A stretch of DNA of 48,034 bases from Candidatus Hydrogenedentes bacterium UBA2224. Lineage in GTDB: Bacteria > Hydrogenedentota > Hydrogenedentia > Hydrogenedentales > SLHB01. Below, piece after piece: positions 16,542-25,074 of the stretch (position 1 is the stretch's first letter; each line of letters begins with the position of its first letter). The notes under the pieces are model-generated. The model had not been told where the DNA came from, searched no databases, and saw nothing but the letters and a program-made list of their open reading frames with translations. A program made the position numbers and the translations under genes. Location: positions 41,395 through 89,428 of the forward strand of contig DDYW01000077.1 of NCBI GenBank assembly GCA_002348185.1, given 5' to 3'.

Positions 16542-17288
16542 ATGCCCGTGTTAACTCCAAAACAGCGTGAGATCCGTGATCGCGAGGAGCGCCTCCTCGA
16601 GATCGCCCGTGAGCTAATCCTTGCTAACGGCTACCACGGCGTGACCATGGCCCGCATCGGCACCCGCCTCGGTGTGGCCAAGGCAACGGTTTATCAGCAT
16701 TTCAGTTGCAAGGAAGAGATTATCATTGCTCTCGCGGGACGCAGCGTTGACCTGCAACGCGAACTCGTGGAACGGGCCGCCGCGTTCCAGGGGAATCCCC
16801 GCGAACGCATGGTCGCGATCGGGGAGGCCACACAACTATTTGCCACATTGCATCCCGACGACGCCCGTATCTTCCAGCTTATGAACGCCGAGGCCATCAC
16901 TCAGAAGGCCTCCGATACCTCGTTGTACCGGCTCCGGACCTCCGCCCGGCAGACCGCGGCCGTCATGGACGGCATCGTGCGAGACGCCATCGCCCGGGGG
17001 GACCTGAAACTGAAGGATGGAGACACGGTTGAGGGACTGACCTACCAGTTCTGGCTCATGGGCGAAAGCACCAAGGCCGTCATGTGGAGTTGGATGCCGC
17101 CCCGGGAACTGGGTGTCGACAGTCCATTTGAAGCGATGTTTCATACCGGCCAGATCATTGGCGATGCCTATGGCTGGCGCCCGCTGTCACAAGACTGGGA
17201 TTACCGGAGTACGCGGCGGCGCGTACGCATGGAGGTCTTTCCGGGGGAATCCCGCAAGGCGTATGGAGCGGCCTGCCTGGACCTGTAG
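16542..17288 (+). CDS. TetR/AcrR-family regulator (copy 2)
   Basis: 248 residues, colinear along its whole length with the regulator at 14509-15255. The helix-turn-helix MARIGTRLGVAKATVYQHF is followed by the same KEEIIIALA, and the C-terminus again has YGWRPLSQDWDY and EVFPGESRKAYG. The most conserved blocks lie in the ligand domain as well as the DNA-binding domain, so the twins may sense related ligands and even heterodimerise (inference). It has its own leaderless promoter behind the pilin terminator. A VOC-family protein follows 53 bp downstream. Confidence 0.93.
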   Translation: MPVLTPKQREIRDREERLLEIARELILANGYHGVTMARIGTRLGVAKATVYQHFSCKEEIIIALAGRSVDLQRELVERAAAFQGNPRERMVAIGEATQLFATLHPDDARIFQLMNAEAITQKASDTSLYRLRTSARQTAAVMDGIVRDAIARGDLKLKDGDTVEGLTYQFWLMGESTKAVMWSWMPPRELGVDSPFEAMFHTGQIIGDAYGWRPLSQDWDYRSTRRRVRMEVFPGESRKAYGAACLDL

Positions 17289-17341
17289 ACCGCGCCCGCG
17301 TGGCGTCACGCTCCATGAAGCAGGGGAGGAGAGAATTCGCT

Positions 17342-17743
17342 GTGATCACCGGCATCGCTCATGTCTGTTACCTCGTCAGAGACCTCGACGCTTCCATCGC
17401 CTTTTACGCTGGAAAACTCGGTCTGACCCCCGCATTCGACTTCCGCAATGACGCAGGTGAGCGCACCGGTGTGTACCTCCACGCGGGGGGCCGGAATTTC
17501 ATCGAACTGTTTTCGGGCGTCCCGGAAGCGCCGGGCGACGCCCAGTCGTACCAGCACCTCTGTCTTGAAGTCGATGATATGAAAGGGACGCTGGCCGCCC
17601 TGCGAACGCAGGGCGTGGAAGCGACGGAGATGGCGCTGGGAGGCGATGGCGCGTGGCAGGCCTGGATCACGGACCCCGACGGCAACCGGATTGAACTGCA
17701 TCAGTACACGGACGCCAGCCTCCAGAACACCTGCCTCTCATAA
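17342..17743 (+). CDS. VOC-superfamily (glyoxalase/dioxygenase-like) protein
   Basis: 133 residues, one two-repeat VOC fold. Candidate metal ligands are in the usual positions: His7 (IAHVCYLV), Glu55 (NFIELFSG), His72 (SYQHLCLEV) and Glu118 (RIELHQY), preceded by the DPDGN turn. The four-ligand set suggests a metalloenzyme such as a glyoxalase-I-like lyase or an epimerase; the substrate is not predictable. GTG 17342 is chosen over a GTG at 17300 because GGGGAGGAGAG lies about 10 nt upstream of it and the VOC fold begins at once. It may be read from the TetR promoter upstream. Confidence 0.82.
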   Translation: MITGIAHVCYLVRDLDASIAFYAGKLGLTPAFDFRNDAGERTGVYLHAGGRNFIELFSGVPEAPGDAQSYQHLCLEVDDMKGTLAALRTQGVEATEMALGGDGAWQAWITDPDGNRIELHQYTDASLQNTCLS

Positions 17744-17872
17744 ATCCGCGGAGTGGCCCGCCGCCTTGCACGGAGGACGCTCCGACAGGTAGGATCCCGC
17801 CTTCACGAAGGGGGAGTGCGGAAGAATGCATTGCCCCACAGACGATTTTCGTAAACAGGAGATGTTCACGTC

Positions 17873-19618
17873 ATGCGAATGAGCCACCTGGTCGGTGCAC
17901 GGTACAAAGAGCGGCCCGCGGAAGCGACACTTGAGAGTCACGCGTTTCTGCTGCGCGGCGGCTATGCCAGACAAGTGGCCAACGGCATTTATTCGTTGCT
18001 GCCTCCGGGATTCCGCGTCTGCCACAAGATCGAACAGATCATCCGCGAGGAAATGGACCGGATTGGCGGCCAGGAAGTGCTGATGCCCGTTGTACTGCCC
18101 CGCGAGCTCTGGGAGGAGTCGGGAAGGTACGAGAACGTCGGGTCGGAACTGCTGCGCATCCAGGATCGGACCGGTCACGACATGCTTCTCGCCATGACCC
18201 ATGAAGAGGCCGTGGTCCACCTGTGCCGGTATGAAGTCCACAGCCATACCCAGTTCCCGTTCATGCTCTACCAGATACAAACCAAGTTCCGCGACGAGCC
18301 CCGGTCCCGCGGAGGCCTGATTCGCGTGCGCGAATTCACCATGAAAGACGCATATTCGTTTCACACTTCCCAGGAGGACCTGGAAGCCTGCTATGCGCGG
18401 TGCTACCGCGCCTACCAGCGCATATTCGCCCGCGCGGGCATTCCCGAAGTGGCCGTGGTCCAGTCGGATTCCGGCATGATGGGCGGCTCCGTGGCGCATG
18501 AGTTCATGCTCCTGACGGCCGTGGGCGAGGACACCATTGTTACCAGCGAGGACGGTTCCTATATCGCCAACCAGGAGGTCGCCACGGGGATCATTGACGG
18601 CGATTCCGAAGCCCCCCTGCCGCTCGAGAAAGTGCATACCCCCGACTGCCGCACCATTGACGAGGTGGCCGGATTCCTCGGCGTAGCCACGCGCAAAACG
18701 GCCAAGGCGGTCTTTTATGACCACGACAGCGAGGGCAAACTGGTCTTTGTGGTGGTGCGTGGCGACCGGGAAGTCAATGAGGCCAAACTGGCGCGTCTCA
18801 TTCAGGCGGCGCCGGTTCCGGCCGACGAAGCCCGCATCCGGAGCGTCGGGGCGGAACCCGGGTTCGCCTCCCCTCTGGGTATCGACCGTGAGAAGGTGCG
18901 TCTGGTCATCGACCACACGGTCAAATCCTCGAACAACCTCGTGACCGGCGCCAACGAAACCGGCTACCACTACACAAACTTCAACCTTGACCGCGACCTG
19001 CCCGGCGTCGAGACCGTCGATGTGGTCGATATCGAGGAGGGCGATCTGGCCCCCGACGGAAAGAGCCGGATCGTGCTCCAGCGCGGCATCGAGGTGGGGA
19101 ACATCTTCCAGCTCGGCCGCAAGTACACCCAATCCATGGGCATGACCTACGACGACGAACAGGGCAAGGCCCAGGTACCCATCATGGGCTGCTACGGCAT
19201 CGGTGTGGGACGTCTCATGAGCTCGGTCATGGAGGTCCGGCGCGACGAGTACGGTCCCAGATGGCCCATCACCATCGCGCCGTGGCAGGTGCATCTGAAC
19301 GCGCTCAAACTCGACCAGCCACCCGTGCGCGAAGCGGCCGAAACGCTCTACCTCGAACTCTGCGCCGCAGGCATTGAAGTGCTCTACGACGACCGGAACG
19401 CCCGGCCGGGCGTGCAGTTCGCGGACGCCGACCTGCTGGGAATTCCCTTCCGCATCATCGTGGGCGAGCGCAATCTCAAGGACGGCAATCTCGAGTGGAA
19501 ACGGCGCGACACCGGAGAAAACGGCACCATCCCGCTCGAAAACGCCGCCGAAACGATTGCGCAGTGGCTCCGCGAAGCGATCGCACAGGTCGAGACCGCC
19601 GCGCCCGAGTCGCTCTGA
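17873..19618 (+). CDS. proS: Proline--tRNA ligase (bacterial type, with editing domain)
   Basis: Charges tRNA-Pro with proline in the cytoplasm. 581 residues, the usual length of the bacterial ProS form with an inserted YbaK-like editing domain. Class II motif 2 is RDEPRSRGGLIRVREFTMKDAYSFH-like around residues 140-162, and motif 3 is GCYGIGVGRLMSSV. The insertion (about 235-380) includes CRTIDEVAGFLGV and the region that deacylates Ala-tRNA-Pro. The C-terminal anticodon-binding domain ends EAIAQVETAAPESL. AGGAGA lies 11 nt before ATG 17873. A possible weak promoter is TTGCAC (17766-17771), 18 bp, TAGGAT (17790-17795). Confidence 0.97.
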   Translation: MRMSHLVGARYKERPAEATLESHAFLLRGGYARQVANGIYSLLPPGFRVCHKIEQIIREEMDRIGGQEVLMPVVLPRELWEESGRYENVGSELLRIQDRTGHDMLLAMTHEEAVVHLCRYEVHSHTQFPFMLYQIQTKFRDEPRSRGGLIRVREFTMKDAYSFHTSQEDLEACYARCYRAYQRIFARAGIPEVAVVQSDSGMMGGSVAHEFMLLTAVGEDTIVTSEDGSYIANQEVATGIIDGDSEAPLPLEKVHTPDCRTIDEVAGFLGVATRKTAKAVFYDHDSEGKLVFVVVRGDREVNEAKLARLIQAAPVPADEARIRSVGAEPGFASPLGIDREKVRLVIDHTVKSSNNLVTGANETGYHYTNFNLDRDLPGVETVDVVDIEEGDLAPDGKSRIVLQRGIEVGNIFQLGRKYTQSMGMTYDDEQGKAQVPIMGCYGIGVGRLMSSVMEVRRDEYGPRWPITIAPWQVHLNALKLDQPPVREAAETLYLELCAAGIEVLYDDRNARPGVQFADADLLGIPFRIIVGERNLKDGNLEWKRRDTGENGTIPLENAAETIAQWLREAIAQVETAAPESL

Positions 19619-19661
19619 CCCCCTCCCTGATTCAGGAGTACGCTCAGCGCCCGACGAGACT

Positions 19662-19688
19662 GGCTCGCCTGGGAGTCCCGGGCGAGCC
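19662..19688 (+). terminator. Hairpin after proS
   Basis: GGCTCGCC pairs with GGCGAGCC, extended inside by GGG-AGT-CCC. A strong stem with no T-run. The remaining 19619-19873 spacer has no evident gene. Confidence 0.45.
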
Positions 19689-19873
19689 CAGGTCGGCCGC
19701 ATCGACGAAATAACGGCGCGGCCCGGGTTCTCCCTTCCCTTCCCGGCCCGCCCCTCTTCGCCGCAACACGTTTCATTGCAGCGGGATACGCCTGAATGCC
19801 TCCTGGACGGAAGCGCGTGTCATGCAACCCGCTTGAAAGATCGGGGATCAACAGGTACATTCAGGAAGGGTCT

Positions 19874-22474
19874 ATGCCATTGCGAAATACGAATGTACTG
19901 ACACGCCACCCCCAGATACTTCGATGCGGTCTGGGTGCGACGCTATGCTGGCTCGCGCTGGCTCTGCCGGCGTGGTCGCAGTCGGTCTGGGTATCTTCCG
20001 ACCTCTACGATCAGATCGATGTCGTGCTGGCCAAATCGGCCTCGCCCGAACAGAAGCATGCCGCCGAGATCTTCGTAAAGTACTGGAAGCTCACCACCGG
20101 CCATGACGCCAGTGTCTCCAGCGCGCCTGAGAAGCGTGTAAACGTCTGGATCGGGCGGAAGGCCATCCCTGAAGAGCTGCTGGTCGACCTCGAATTCGAG
20201 GGTCTCGGCCCCGACGGGTTCATTCTCGACACCCTCCGGCAGCCCGTCGGGGAAACTGGCGGCGCGGCGCTCCAGACGGACCGGCACATGCTGGTTCTGG
20301 GCGGAGAGCGGGGCATTGTCTACGCGATCTACCACTTTTTCGAAGAGTATATGGGAGTACGGTGGCTTGCCCCGGGGGAGGTGTACATCCCGCAACACGC
20401 GCCGCCCGCGTTGCCCCAGATCAGCACCCGCGTCGTGCCCGACTTTGAGTACCGCTATACCAGCTACGCCGAAGGCATCGGCGATCCCGAGTTCCTGGAG
20501 GCCCATAAGCTTCTGCCTGACAATGGATTCGGACTTTTTGCTCACACGGTATATGAGCTCGTGCCCCCCGAGAAGCACTTCGCGGAACACCCCGGGTATT
20601 ACTCTCTCGTAAACAGAGCGCGACGCGCCCCCGCCGAGATCGATTGGCGCAACCCGGTCGAGGCGCGCCAGCATCCAGAGCTTCTGGGACAGCTCTGTTT
20701 CTCGAATCCCGAGGTGGCGAAGCTCATCGCCGACGAATTGCGCCGGCGAATCCAGGAGAATCCCAAACCGGGTATTTGGAGCGTCTCGCAGATGGATTGG
20801 GGAAACTACTGCGAATGCGAAGACTGCCAGGCCCTGGATGAGCACGAGGGAACCCATGCGGCGGCGCTGCTCACCTGCGTCAATCGCGTTGCCCGCGCCC
20901 TGGCGGCAGAATTCCCGGACCACCGCTTCGAGACCCTGGCGCACCAGTGGTCCAGAAAACCGCCCCGTCAACTGGCGCCCGAATCCAACGTCATCATTCG
21001 GCTTTCCACAAGCGAATGCGATTTCGCCCGGCCCCTGGCCAACCCGAAATCCCTCGAAAACCGCCGCTTTCAGGACGATATCGACGGCTGGGCGCGCCTG
21101 ACTCCCAACCTGTACATCTGGGACTACGCCGCCAACCTCAACAACTTCCAAACCCCGCACCCCAACTTCCAGGTCATCCAGCCCAATCTGCGGTTTTTCA
21201 AGGAACGTGGCGCCATCGGCGTGTTCGAGCAGGGGTGTCCCGGACCGGGAGGCGAATTTGCCGCGCTTCGCCAATACCTGCTCGCCACGTGCCTGTGGGA
21301 ACCCGACAGAGACGCAGGCGCTGTGTTCTCGGAGTTCATCGACCTCTATTACGGTCCGGCCGCGAAACCGATCCAGGACTACATCGCGCACATTACCCAG
21401 ACCGTGCTGGATGCCGAAATCCCGCTCACCTGCGTCGATGCGGGCGTCTGGATGGACTACAAAGCCGTGACCAAGGCGCAGGACATCTTTCGGAAGGCCT
21501 TTGAAGCCGTGGGCGATGCGGAGCCGTACAAGACACGGCTGGATCTCGCCTGCCTGCCGGTCCAGTACGCGGCGCTTGTCTGCCCGCCGGACTTGTTCTA
21601 CGAACGCTATGCGGTCACGCTGCGCCGCCCCCTGAGCCCGACCCTTGAAGAATATGTGGAGTCGCTCAAAGGGCACGGCGTCACGCACACCGTGGACAAG
21701 CGGCCGTTCGAGGCCGTCCTGGAGCAGATGGGAGGGACGACCCCGGCGCGCCGGGTCGATTCAGAGCTGCGCATCCTCGAGAACGAGTACTACCTTATCT
21801 GGGTAGCCCCGTCGCTGGACGGGTCCGTGATTCGCTGGCGCGATAAGAAGCTGGGCATGGAGCTGCTGCAGGGCTTCCGCACCTATGGACGCGGTCCCGG
21901 CACCCTTCAGGAATGGTATCACGCACCCGGGACGCGGGAACGTGCCGTTGCGTCCCATTACACGGTAGATTCCCGCACCCTGTACGCCCTGGTGCTCGAT
22001 GCCACGCTGCCCAATGGCCTCGCCGTGAAACGCGAAATGGAGTTGCGGCCCGCGTCGCCGGAGTTTATCGTCACGCTTACGCTGACCAACACGGGCCAGG
22101 AACCCATCGTGCCCAACATCAAAATTCACCCCGAATTCGCCCTGGAGAGTGAATCGCCGCCCGAAATCTGGCTCGAGAAGAACGACCGATGGACCACCGT
22201 CCAGGGGGGCGCCCTCAGTCCCGAACCTGTGGGGGGAGACTACCTCGAACCCTTTGACGGCAATTCGTGGGCGTACCGCCTCCCCGACCGGGGGTTCACG
22301 CTGATCAATCAGTTCATCTCGTACCAGGTTGGGGGGCTTTTCTACTTCTACAACACCCTCGAATCCGGTCGCCACGTCAATCTCGAGCTCATTCCAAAGC
22401 AGGACCCGCTCGGCCCCGGCAAGAGCCGCCAGCTCAAGTCCACGTACTCCACCACGGCGAAACGGCCGTCCTGA
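19874..22474 (+). CDS. Secreted DUF4838 domain protein
   Basis: 866 residues with a signal peptide (hydrophobic LGATLCWLALALPAWSQS). Residues about 40-170 resemble the alpha-glucuronidase N-terminal-like domain that often precedes DUF4838 (SPEQKHAAEIFVKYWKLTTG, ILGGERGIVYAIYHFFEEYMGVRWLAPGE-type stretch). The DUF4838 core follows, with SQMDWGNYCECEDCQA and an HQW motif. A C-terminal beta-rich domain of about 250 residues may bind carbohydrate. The family is common in Planctomycetes, Lentisphaerae and Bacteroidetes and is thought to act on polysaccharides, but no activity is assigned. ATG 19874 is chosen because AGGAAGGG sits 5 nt upstream and the signal peptide follows; an in-frame start at 19796 would bury it. 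Confidence 0.87.
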   Translation: MPLRNTNVLTRHPQILRCGLGATLCWLALALPAWSQSVWVSSDLYDQIDVVLAKSASPEQKHAAEIFVKYWKLTTGHDASVSSAPEKRVNVWIGRKAIPEELLVDLEFEGLGPDGFILDTLRQPVGETGGAALQTDRHMLVLGGERGIVYAIYHFFEEYMGVRWLAPGEVYIPQHAPPALPQISTRVVPDFEYRYTSYAEGIGDPEFLEAHKLLPDNGFGLFAHTVYELVPPEKHFAEHPGYYSLVNRARRAPAEIDWRNPVEARQHPELLGQLCFSNPEVAKLIADELRRRIQENPKPGIWSVSQMDWGNYCECEDCQALDEHEGTHAAALLTCVNRVARALAAEFPDHRFETLAHQWSRKPPRQLAPESNVIIRLSTSECDFARPLANPKSLENRRFQDDIDGWARLTPNLYIWDYAANLNNFQTPHPNFQVIQPNLRFFKERGAIGVFEQGCPGPGGEFAALRQYLLATCLWEPDRDAGAVFSEFIDLYYGPAAKPIQDYIAHITQTVLDAEIPLTCVDAGVWMDYKAVTKAQDIFRKAFEAVGDAEPYKTRLDLACLPVQYAALVCPPDLFYERYAVTLRRPLSPTLEEYVESLKGHGVTHTVDKRPFEAVLEQMGGTTPARRVDSELRILENEYYLIWVAPSLDGSVIRWRDKKLGMELLQGFRTYGRGPGTLQEWYHAPGTRERAVASHYTVDSRTLYALVLDATLPNGLAVKREMELRPASPEFIVTLTLTNTGQEPIVPNIKIHPEFALESESPPEIWLEKNDRWTTVQGGALSPEPVGGDYLEPFDGNSWAYRLPDRGFTLINQFISYQVGGLFYFYNTLESGRHVNLELIPKQDPLGPGKSRQLKSTYSTTAKRPS

Positions 22475-22477
22475 CAG

Positions 22478-22489
22478 GCGGGCGCCCGC
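22478..22489. terminator. GC palindrome between convergent genes
   Basis: GCGGGCGCCCGC is a perfect 12-nt palindrome in the 29-bp gap between the convergent DUF4838 and sodA genes, possibly part of a two-way terminator. No T-run on either side. Confidence 0.3.
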
Positions 22490-22503
22490 TGCGGCGCGCC
22501 CGA

Positions 22504-23118
22504 TCAGCCGTTCGCGGCGCGGTAGAGCTCGTTGGCCTTCGCCCAGTCCACGACGTTCCACCAAGCTTCGATATACTCGGGCCGCTTGTTCTGATACTTG
22601 AGGTAATAGGCGTGTTCCCAGACGTCGAGGCCCAGGATGGGAACGTGTCCGTCCATGAGGGGCGAATCCTGGTTGGCGGTGCTGAGGATCTGGAGGCGGC
22701 CGCTGCCGTTGCGCGTCAACCAGGCCCAACCGCTGCCGAATCGGTTCGCTGCCGCGTCCGCGAATTTCTCTTTGAACGTTGCGAACCCGCCGAGTTCCGA
22801 GTCGATTGCCCCCGCCAGCGCGCGGGAGGGGTCGCCGCCTTTGCCCGGCCCCATGAGCTGCCAGAACAGGCTGTGATTGGCATGGCCGCCGCCGTGGTTG
22901 ATGACCGCCTGGCGTTTGGCCTCGGGCACCGCGTCGATGTTACGGAGGATGTCTTCGACGGACTTGCCGTCAAATCCCTTCACCCCTTCGAGGGCGGCGT
23001 TGAGCTTGGCCACGTATCCCGCGTGGTGCTTGCTGTGGTGAATCTCCATGGTGCGTGCGTCGATATAGGGCTCGAGCGCATCGCAGGCATAGGGCAGTTC
23101 CGGTAATGTAAACGCCAT
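22504..23118 (-). CDS. sodA: Superoxide dismutase, Mn-type residues
   Basis: Converts superoxide to oxygen and hydrogen peroxide. 204 residues, the usual length for a Fe/Mn enzyme. Metal ligands are H27 (MEIHHSKHH), H82 (ANHSLFW), D165 and H169 (DVWEHAYY). Metal-type markers favour manganese: GGGHANH with Gly at 77-78, and the active-site Gln in the second domain (Q150 in TANQDSPL) rather than the N-terminal one of Fe forms. No signal peptide, so cytoplasmic. AAGGAG lies 6 nt before ATG 23118; the open frame runs on to 23505 but that extension overlaps the divergent Rieske gene and is not coding. Confidence 0.95.
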   Translation of the reverse strand: MAFTLPELPYACDALEPYIDARTMEIHHSKHHAGYVAKLNAALEGVKGFDGKSVEDILRNIDAVPEAKRQAVINHGGGHANHSLFWQLMGPGKGGDPSRALAGAIDSELGGFATFKEKFADAAANRFGSGWAWLTRNGSGRLQILSTANQDSPLMDGHVPILGLDVWEHAYYLKYQNKRPEYIEAWWNVVDWAKANELYRAANG

Positions 23119-23223
23119 GTCCAGCTCCTTCATTTCGGTTCTGTCGCATCGTGCGCGCCGGGTCCCGGCCGCATTGGAGAGATAACACCAGCGTGCTCGG
23201 GATTGTTTCCGGCACGGGTGCGC

Positions 23224-23252
23224 TTGCACCCCGGACGAGACGCGCGTAAACT
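23224..23252 (+). promoter_or_regulatory. Candidate promoter of the Rieske gene
   Basis: TTGCAC (23224-23229), 17-bp spacer, TAAACT (23247-23252); start point near 23259, 25 nt before the ATG. The -35 box matches only 3/6. Confidence 0.38.
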
Positions 23253-23283
23253 GCCGATCGTAACAAGGGGAGGTTGCTATCAC

Positions 23284-23597
23284 ATGGCTGAATGGGTGCG
23301 AGTCTGCTCTCTCGAAGACTTCCCGCCGGGCGCCCAGCGGGAAGTCGAGTGCGGCATGGGAGAGCCGGTCGCGCTCTTCAACGTCGCCGGGAAGATCTAC
23401 GCCATCAGCGGCCTCTGCCCTCACGAGGGCGGGCCGCTCGCGGAAGGACACGTGGAAGACGGCAGCGTGTATTGTATTGCCCCTGGCATGCGTGGCGCTT
23501 TTCACTCGCGCCCAGCACCGAGCCCCCTAACGAATTAATTCGCTATTACCGGACGGCGATCCGGGACGGCGGGCTCTACGTGGCCCCGCCCGTGTGA
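23284..23597 (+). pseudogene. Rieske [2Fe-2S] ferredoxin-like protein, frameshifted by a TATTG duplication
   Basis: From ATG 23284 (GGGGAGG upstream) the protein reads MAEWVRVCSLEDFPPG...GLCPHEGGPL, a small NirD/BphA3-like Rieske ferredoxin with the first cluster motif CPHEGG. The frame then becomes VYCIAPGMRG and stops at 23538. The second cluster motif, CPWHAWRF, is intact in another frame, which continues to a normal end (DGGLYVAPPV) at 23597. Removing one of two adjacent TATTG units (23470-23479) restores a 102-residue protein with GSVYCPWHAWRFSLAPSTEP. As it stands the [2Fe-2S] cluster cannot form, since the second Cys/His pair is lost. It could be a recent null mutation, a switchable allele or an assembly error. 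Confidence 0.85.
23470..23479 (+). repeat. Tandem TATTG x2 at the Rieske frameshift
   Basis: TATTGTATTG: two exact 5-bp units directly adjacent. One unit gives the intact Rieske frame, two break it. Confidence 0.9.
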
Positions 23598-23605
23598 CGA
23601 CCGGT

Positions 23606-23635
23606 TTCGCAATCTGGCCCGCTTCCCGGTATAAT
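23606..23635 (+). promoter_or_regulatory. Promoter of hemN
   Basis: TTCGCA (23606-23611), 18-bp spacer and a perfect TATAAT (23630-23635); start point near 23642, 20 nt before the ATG. Confidence 0.55.
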
Positions 23636-23661
23636 CGCGACAACCATTCGATTGAGTTTTC

Positions 23662-25074
23662 ATGGACGCGACTGCAGATAACACACACCAGCAGGAACCC
23701 GTGGAGATCACCCGCGACCTCCTGATTCGCTACGACCGGCCGGGGCCGCGCTACACCAGTTATCCCACGGTGCCGGCGTGGTCAGATAACTTCACCGCCG
23801 CGAACTATCGCGCCTGTCTGGAACGCGCGGCTTTGAAAGCCGGCGAACCGCTGTCGCTGTACGTGCACATTCCGTTCTGCCGGAAACGCTGTGCGTTTTG
23901 CGGGTGCAATTCCATCGCGACCGAAAAAATCGGCGTGGCGGACAAGTACCTGGACCACGTCGAGCTCGAACTCGAGATGCTGGCTGACCTCCTGACGGCG
24001 ACCCGGCCCCTCAGACAACTGCACTGGGGCGGCGGCACCCCGACCTATCTAAGCACCATTCAGCTCGCGCGCCTGTTCAGGGCCATCGCACGCCGCTTTG
24101 AGATCCCGAAGGATGCGGAGATCGCGATCGAGGTCGACCCCCGCGCCACCACGGCCGAGCAGGTGACCCTCCTGCGCGAACTCGGATTCAATCGCATCAG
24201 CATGGGGGTCCAGGACCTCGATGAGCAGGTCCAGTGTGAAATCGGCCGCAACCAGACGGAAGCGCAGACGCGAACCCTGGTCGACGTGTGCCGCGAGGCC
24301 GGTTTCGAAGGCCTCAACATGGACTTGGTCTACGGATTGCCTGGTCAGACCTTTGCCTCATGGTCGAAGACCATTCCCAAGATCATCGAGATGCGCCCGG
24401 ACCGGCTCGCGGTATACAGTTGCGCCTACCTGCCGGACAAGATGCACAACCAGCGCAAACTCGACGCATCAAAAATGCCCACGGGCCCGGAAAAGTATGC
24501 GCTCTTCGCCGCGGCCCGCCGCATGCTTACAGCGGCGGGCTACCGCGCGATCGGCATGGACCATTTCGCGTTGCCGCACGATGAATTGACCCATGCCATG
24601 GACGAGCGCCGCCTTCACCGCAATTTCATGGGCTACACCGTCGTGCCGTCGTCGGACATGGTCGCCTGCGGCATCTCCGCCATCGGCGAAGTCGGCGGCG
24701 GCTACGCGCAGAATGACAAGAAACTTTCGCACTACTACAGCGCGCTGAAGGAGGGCCGCTTCGCCACCGCGCTGGGCTGCGTGCTCTCGCCCGACGACAT
24801 GATCCGCCGGTGGACCATTCGCGAGCTGATGTGCAACTTTCATGTGAGTTTTGCAAAACTGCTCGAGCGCTACGGCGTCGTGTTCGAGGACTATTTCGCC
24901 GGGGAGATCGACGCGTTGAAAGCGTTTGAGGGCGAGGGCTTTGTGGCCTGGGACGACGCCGGGCTGACGGTTCTCCCACTCGGCCAGGTGTTCGTCCGAA
25001 ACATCGCCATGGTCTTCGACGCCTACCTGAAAGGCAAGGGAGCGCAGCCGGCGCGCTTCTCGCGCACCGTATGA
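23662..25074 (+). CDS. hemN: Oxygen-independent coproporphyrinogen III oxidase (radical SAM)
   Basis: Decarboxylates coproporphyrinogen III to protoporphyrinogen IX without oxygen, in the cytoplasm. 470 residues, the length of true HemN rather than shorter HemW. The radical SAM cluster motif is CRKRCAFC (C73, C77, C80) followed by GCNS. The N-terminus RYDRPGPRYTSYPTVPAW is typical of HemN, as are HWGGGTPTYL, NMDLVYGLPGQT and GMDHFALPHDEL. Its stop codon overlaps the start of the next gene (ATGA type), so it is translationally coupled to protoporphyrinogen oxidase, the next step in haem synthesis. Confidence 0.96.
   Translation: MDATADNTHQQEPVEITRDLLIRYDRPGPRYTSYPTVPAWSDNFTAANYRACLERAALKAGEPLSLYVHIPFCRKRCAFCGCNSIATEKIGVADKYLDHVELELEMLADLLTATRPLRQLHWGGGTPTYLSTIQLARLFRAIARRFEIPKDAEIAIEVDPRATTAEQVTLLRELGFNRISMGVQDLDEQVQCEIGRNQTEAQTRTLVDVCREAGFEGLNMDLVYGLPGQTFASWSKTIPKIIEMRPDRLAVYSCAYLPDKMHNQRKLDASKMPTGPEKYALFAAARRMLTAAGYRAIGMDHFALPHDELTHAMDERRLHRNFMGYTVVPSSDMVACGISAIGEVGGGYAQNDKKLSHYYSALKEGRFATALGCVLSPDDMIRRWTIRELMCNFHVSFAKLLERYGVVFEDYFAGEIDALKAFEGEGFVAWDDAGLTVLPLGQVFVRNIAMVFDAYLKGKGAQPARFSRTV

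Noticed and set aside
23119..23505. N-terminal extension of superoxide dismutase
   Set aside because: It overlaps the divergent Rieske gene and lacks a SOD-like sequence; the ATG at 23118 has an ideal ribosome site.
23284..23538. An intact short Rieske-like protein ending at 23538
   Set aside because: It lacks the second Cys/His cluster motif, which is found intact in another frame directly downstream.
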